Source: Phycisphaerales bacterium (GTDB lineage Bacteria > Planctomycetota > Phycisphaerae > Sedimentisphaerales > Anaerobacaceae). Taken from it: 64,000 nucleotides of DNA. Numbering within the stretch: the stretch's first letter is position 1; the number at the start of each line of letters is the position of its first letter. The stretch is from assembly GCA_030602885.1 (NCBI GenBank), contig JAUVYV010000020.1, positions 1-64,000 on the forward strand, given 5' to 3'. Below, piece by piece: positions 59,136 to 64,000 of the stretch. The translations under genes and the position numbers were made by a program. Under the pieces are notes generated by a model. It worked only from the letters and a program-made list of their open reading frames with translations. It was not told the DNA's origin and ran no database searches.

Positions 59136-60494
59136 CTAGGCCGGGATTTTTCGCTGGGCCAGCTCGGTCTCGATGGTATTCATCGTCTTCTCATCGAGTT
59201 TGTAAAGGAGCACGAAGATTGCGCCGGCGAAGCTGACGACTGCCGGTATGAAACTCATCATCAGGCGGATTCCAGTGAGGGTACCCGGCGTCTGTTCGAC
59301 ATTTGCCACAAAGCCGAAGTACGCCAGCATCCAGCCGGCCAGTGTTCCGCCGACCGTCCAGCCGAACTTCTGGGCAAAAGTTGCCGCCGAAAAGACAAGC
59401 CCCGTCGCTCTTCTTCCTGTCCTCCATTCGGAATAATCGGCCGAATCCGCGTACATCGCCCAGACCAGCGGCGAGGTCGGACCAAGCACAAAGCAGATAA
59501 TAATCTGCAGGATAAACATCAGCACTATGTCATCTTTTCCTGGAAAATAGAACAGGACAATAAAGACGCTGGCAAGGGCCATGCAGGCCATATAGAGTAT
59601 GCGCTTGCCGAAAATCTTAGCGAGAGGTTTGGTAAGTATAACACCGACAATCGTAGCTACCGTGCCGGAAACCATAAAGGCCGCTGCAAGGGCCGTGTTG
59701 CCGACGTAGTACTTGAAGTAGTACATGATGGAGCCGTTTCTGATTGATACAAACGTAAGCGTAAAGATGCCTAAGAAAAAGAGTACGATCCACGGGCCGT
59801 TGTTGGCAAGGTCCTTCAAGTCCTTTGCTATAGAAGTCTTCTGTTTTGCATCCGGCTGAACCCGTTCTTTCGTCGTGAAAAAGGTTATAAGAAACATTAT
59901 TACAGCCAGCGCCGCGAACAGCCCTATAGTAAGCTGGTATCCCCTGGCATCATTGCCCCGGCCAAAAATCTCAATCAGATGTATCGTCAGTCCCTGAACG
60001 ATGAGACCGCCTACGAAGGCGCCTATGAAGCGGTACGACGAAAGCGAGGTCCTCTCGATTGAATTCGGAGTAATCACTCCCATAAGAGCCGAATAGGGAA
60101 TATTAATTGCCGTGTACACCATCCCCATAAGAGTATATGTGATATACGCATAGACTATCTTGCCGGTCATACCAAGATTGGGTGTTGTGAATGTCAGAAC
60201 CCCGATAATGCCGAATGGCAGGACCATCCACAGAATCCACGGCCGGAACTTGCCCCATTTGGTGTTTGTTCGGTCGGCGATGACGCCCATGATAGGGTCG
60301 TTGACCGTGTCCCATATCCTCGTTATAAGAAACATTGTCCCCGCTACCGCAGCGGGAATACCGAAGATGTCGGTATAGAAGTAAAGCAGAAACAGCATGA
60401 ATGTCTGAAAGAACAGGTTCGACGCCGTATCGCCCAGACCGTAACCGATCTTCTCCTTTACTGTTAACCTCTCCATTTCGCTGCTCATGATCAT
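59136..60494 (-). CDS. GPH-family (MelB-like) sugar:cation symporter
   Basis: KIGYGLGDTASNLFFQTFMLFLLYFYTDIFGI; NDPIMGVIADRTNTKWGKFRPWILW. Confidence 0.9.
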   Translation of the reverse strand: MIMSSEMERLTVKEKIGYGLGDTASNLFFQTFMLFLLYFYTDIFGIPAAVAGTMFLITRIWDTVNDPIMGVIADRTNTKWGKFRPWILWMVLPFGIIGVLTFTTPNLGMTGKIVYAYITYTLMGMVYTAINIPYSALMGVITPNSIERTSLSSYRFIGAFVGGLIVQGLTIHLIEIFGRGNDARGYQLTIGLFAALAVIMFLITFFTTKERVQPDAKQKTSIAKDLKDLANNGPWIVLFFLGIFTLTFVSIRNGSIMYYFKYYVGNTALAAAFMVSGTVATIVGVILTKPLAKIFGKRILYMACMALASVFIVLFYFPGKDDIVLMFILQIIICFVLGPTSPLVWAMYADSADYSEWRTGRRATGLVFSAATFAQKFGWTVGGTLAGWMLAYFGFVANVEQTPGTLTGIRLMMSFIPAVVSFAGAIFVLLYKLDEKTMNTIETELAQRKIPA

Positions 60495-60722
60495 CTTCCT
60501 TAATGGGTCGCCATAGCGATTAATAAGACTTCTCGCCGCGTTCACCGGAGCAACAAGCCGTTATGCGATGGAGCAATGATACAGGTGCGTCGCTCGCACT
60601 GCAACCCTTTTCGCCGATTGCGGTGCATGGCCTGGGCGCGGCTGTTTTCACAATCGGGGCTTGACGCGGGTGGTGGAAAACGGTAGTCTTCAGCCCTAAT
60701 CGCAGGATAATTGCCTGCGTGA

Positions 60723-62039
<1,317 letters not shown>

Positions 62040-62068
62040 GAAACCAAAATGCAAAACTTGGACTTAGA

Positions 62069-62124
62069 ACGGCAGGTGCAGAACCCCACCGAAGGGAAGA
62101 AAACTGTACCTGCCGTCGCTTTTT
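62069..62124 (+). terminator. Rho-independent terminator downstream of eno
   Basis: ACGGCAGGTGCAG ... CTGTACCTGCCGT followed by cgcTTTTT. Confidence 0.75.
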
Positions 62125-62130
62125 GACATT

Positions 62131-62640
62131 ATGCAAGCACAGAATATCATCCGAACGCTTCTGTTCATCATCTTCTTTGCCATCGGCGCAACTGCCCTGG
62201 CAGGAGCAATACTCTGCGATGACCTCATCGAGCACTATCACAACAAGCATCTCTTGAAAGAGCTCCAAACCTCAATACAAAAGCTCGACTCCCTCAATAC
62301 CGACTACGATGTCCTGCTCACCCAGCTCGAGCAGGACCCCAATCTAATCAAGCGAATCGCGCCGGCTACTCTCGGCACCGAGCCCAACGAGCCAAACACT
62401 GCCTACCCCAGAGCAACTGCACAAAAACTCGCCGCCGCCAGGCAGGCCCTGACCGAAGACACACAGCAAATCAACAACCAGACCGCTTCACCTCAATGGC
62501 TCAGCCGCTGCTGCCGGCCCCGGCGCCGCGCGATACTGCTCGCTTGCGGCGCCTGCCTCGTCCTCATCTCATTCATCTTCTTCGGCCCTGCAAAACCGGA
62601 CGACCGTAAAAAAAACAGCAAACCACGCACACAATTCTAA
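62131..62640 (+). CDS. Small membrane protein (two TMs, coiled-coil between)
   Basis: 169-aa ORF with N- and C-terminal hydrophobic segments. Confidence 0.6.
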   Translation: MQAQNIIRTLLFIIFFAIGATALAGAILCDDLIEHYHNKHLLKELQTSIQKLDSLNTDYDVLLTQLEQDPNLIKRIAPATLGTEPNEPNTAYPRATAQKLAAARQALTEDTQQINNQTASPQWLSRCCRPRRRAILLACGACLVLISFIFFGPAKPDDRKKNSKPRTQF

Positions 62641-62702
62641 CCCAAAGGAGAGGTGAGCAGATTGGTGGGAAAAAAGATGTGCGACCACAAGGACAGGGAC
62701 AA

Positions 62703-64000
62703 ATGAAGCCCTTTTGCAGAAGCACAATTATACTTGCTGTATTATTAAGTGCATTACCTCTTGTCGCTTCTGAGCCGGCCGGCCGGCTGCAACTATCGGT
62801 CAAAGGTGTAAGTTTTGAATTTGTGCGCATACCAGCCGGTGAATTTCTGATGGGTTCGGAGAACGGCGACGGTGATGAAAGGCCCGTTCATCGGGTCAAC
62901 ATCGACTACGGCTTTGAAGTCGGCAAAACCGAAGTCACCATCGGTCAGTTCAAAGTTTTTGTTGCCACCACCGGATACGAGACCGACGCCGAAAGACACG
63001 GCTGGGCGTGGCATTGCCCAAACGTCGAACTCATGGGCCCGGATAAAAATCGCAACTGGCAAAGAATCGGCTTTGAGCAGACTGACGACCATCCCATCAC
63101 ATGTATCAGCTTTAATGACGCTGTCGCCTTCTGCGATTGGCTTTGCGAACAGACAGGACAACACTTCCGCCTTCCGACCGAAGCCGAATGGGAGTATGCC
63201 TGCAGGGCGGGTACCACCGGCGACTATACCGGCGATTTGCACGAGATGGCATGGTTCGACCAGACGGGCATCGGCGGTACCTCACCGGTTGCCGTGAGAA
63301 AAGCGAATGCATGGGGACTTTACGACATGCACGGCAATGTCTGGGAATGGTGTGAAGACATCTATCACTCCAACTACAACAATGCGCCAATCGATGGAAG
63401 CGCCAACACGAATCCCGATGTCCCCGCAGAGATAGCATCGCGCCGTGTACTGCGAGGAGGCGCCTGGTGCAAACCGAGAGAATGCTGCAGGTCCGCATTT
63501 CGATACGCCGCCCATCGGGCCTTCAGAGACTGCGGCACGGGATTTCGGATCGTCCGCGCTCGACCTCCGGGCGAACCGAAACGCTGGCCATGTCAATCGC
63601 AAACGAAATCAAAGGCCGAGCAGGGTTCATCGTCTGAATCCGAATACCCTGCTCGGGTAAAGCTCGCCGTCGATGGTCTCAATTTCGACTTCGTCCGCAT
63701 CGAGCCCGGTGAATTCACGATGGGTACGGTGCTCGGCGATGAGGAAATGCCGGCGCACAAAGTGAGTATCGGCTATAACTACTACATGGCCGCGACAGAA
63801 GTCACTCTCGAACAGTTCGAGCTTTTTGTTGAACAGACCAGCTATGTTACCGACGCCGAGAAGCAGGGCTGGGCCTTCAAACGCTCGGGCCAAAGCGACT
63901 GGTATCCGGAAATTCTCATCAGTTGGCGATTACCGGGTTTCGTCCAGACCGAAAATGAGCCGGCCACGTGCATAAGCTGGTACGACGCCGTCGTCTTCTG
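62703..64000 (+). CDS. Secreted protein with tandem formylglycine-generating-enzyme/SUMF1-like domains (partial, runs off window)
   Basis: Open frame from ATG 62703 to window end, absent from the ORF track; signal peptide; FVRIPAGEFLMGSENGDGDERPVHRV ... LPTEAEWEYACRAG ... GLYDMHGNVWEWCED ... RVLRGGAW; second copy begins FVRIEPGEFTMGTVLGDEEMPAHKV. Confidence 0.88.
   Translation, partial: MKPFCRSTIILAVLLSALPLVASEPAGRLQLSVKGVSFEFVRIPAGEFLMGSENGDGDERPVHRVNIDYGFEVGKTEVTIGQFKVFVATTGYETDAERHGWAWHCPNVELMGPDKNRNWQRIGFEQTDDHPITCISFNDAVAFCDWLCEQTGQHFRLPTEAEWEYACRAGTTGDYTGDLHEMAWFDQTGIGGTSPVAVRKANAWGLYDMHGNVWEWCEDIYHSNYNNAPIDGSANTNPDVPAEIASRRVLRGGAWCKPRECCRSAFRYAAHRAFRDCGTGFRIVRARPPGEPKRWPCQSQTKSKAEQGSSSESEYPARVKLAVDGLNFDFVRIEPGEFTMGTVLGDEEMPAHKVSIGYNYYMAATEVTLEQFELFVEQTSYVTDAEKQGWAFKRSGQSDWYPEILISWRLPGFVQTENEPATCISWYDAVVF

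Overview
Bacterial chromosomal window. From gene content it is probably a Planctomycetota/Phycisphaerae-like organism: dockerin and beta-helix secreted proteins, a sulfatase, and intergenic repeats resembling those of that group. This taxonomy is inferred and untested. Housekeeping genes recognised: aroC, aroA, thrC, a Re-citrate/isopropylmalate synthase-type enzyme, tRNA-Leu(UAA), ribH-nusB-parA and eno. Accessory content: (i) a secretin operon with a secretin-less paralogue upstream and a ~2500-aa beta-helix protein downstream that carries a whole subtilisin zymogen inserted in it; (ii) a compact restriction-modification pair (putative PD-(D/E)XK protein plus Dam-like methyltransferase) lying between aroC and aroA; (iii) a YdjC-like deacetylase / ArnC-like GT / phosphatase-like / ArnT-like GT set resembling lipid-A amino-sugar modification genes, where the phosphatase-like protein has lost its catalytic Cys; (iv) a ~3 kb AT-rich, translationally coupled four-gene island between two perfect 26-bp copies of the 3' end of parA, encoding a YwgA/Panacea-like protein, a membrane protein, a PD-(D/E)XK-like protein and a TGT/DpdA-like protein with a CxCxxC motif (best candidate for an undescribed system); (v) a carbohydrate locus (beta-helix, PHP/DUF3604-like, SSS, deacetylase-like, GH94, sulfatase, GPH transporter). 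Intergenic DNA is a mosaic of nested palindromic repeats. One palindrome of the same family sits in frame inside aroA. All calls come from reading the sequence and translations; no database search was run.
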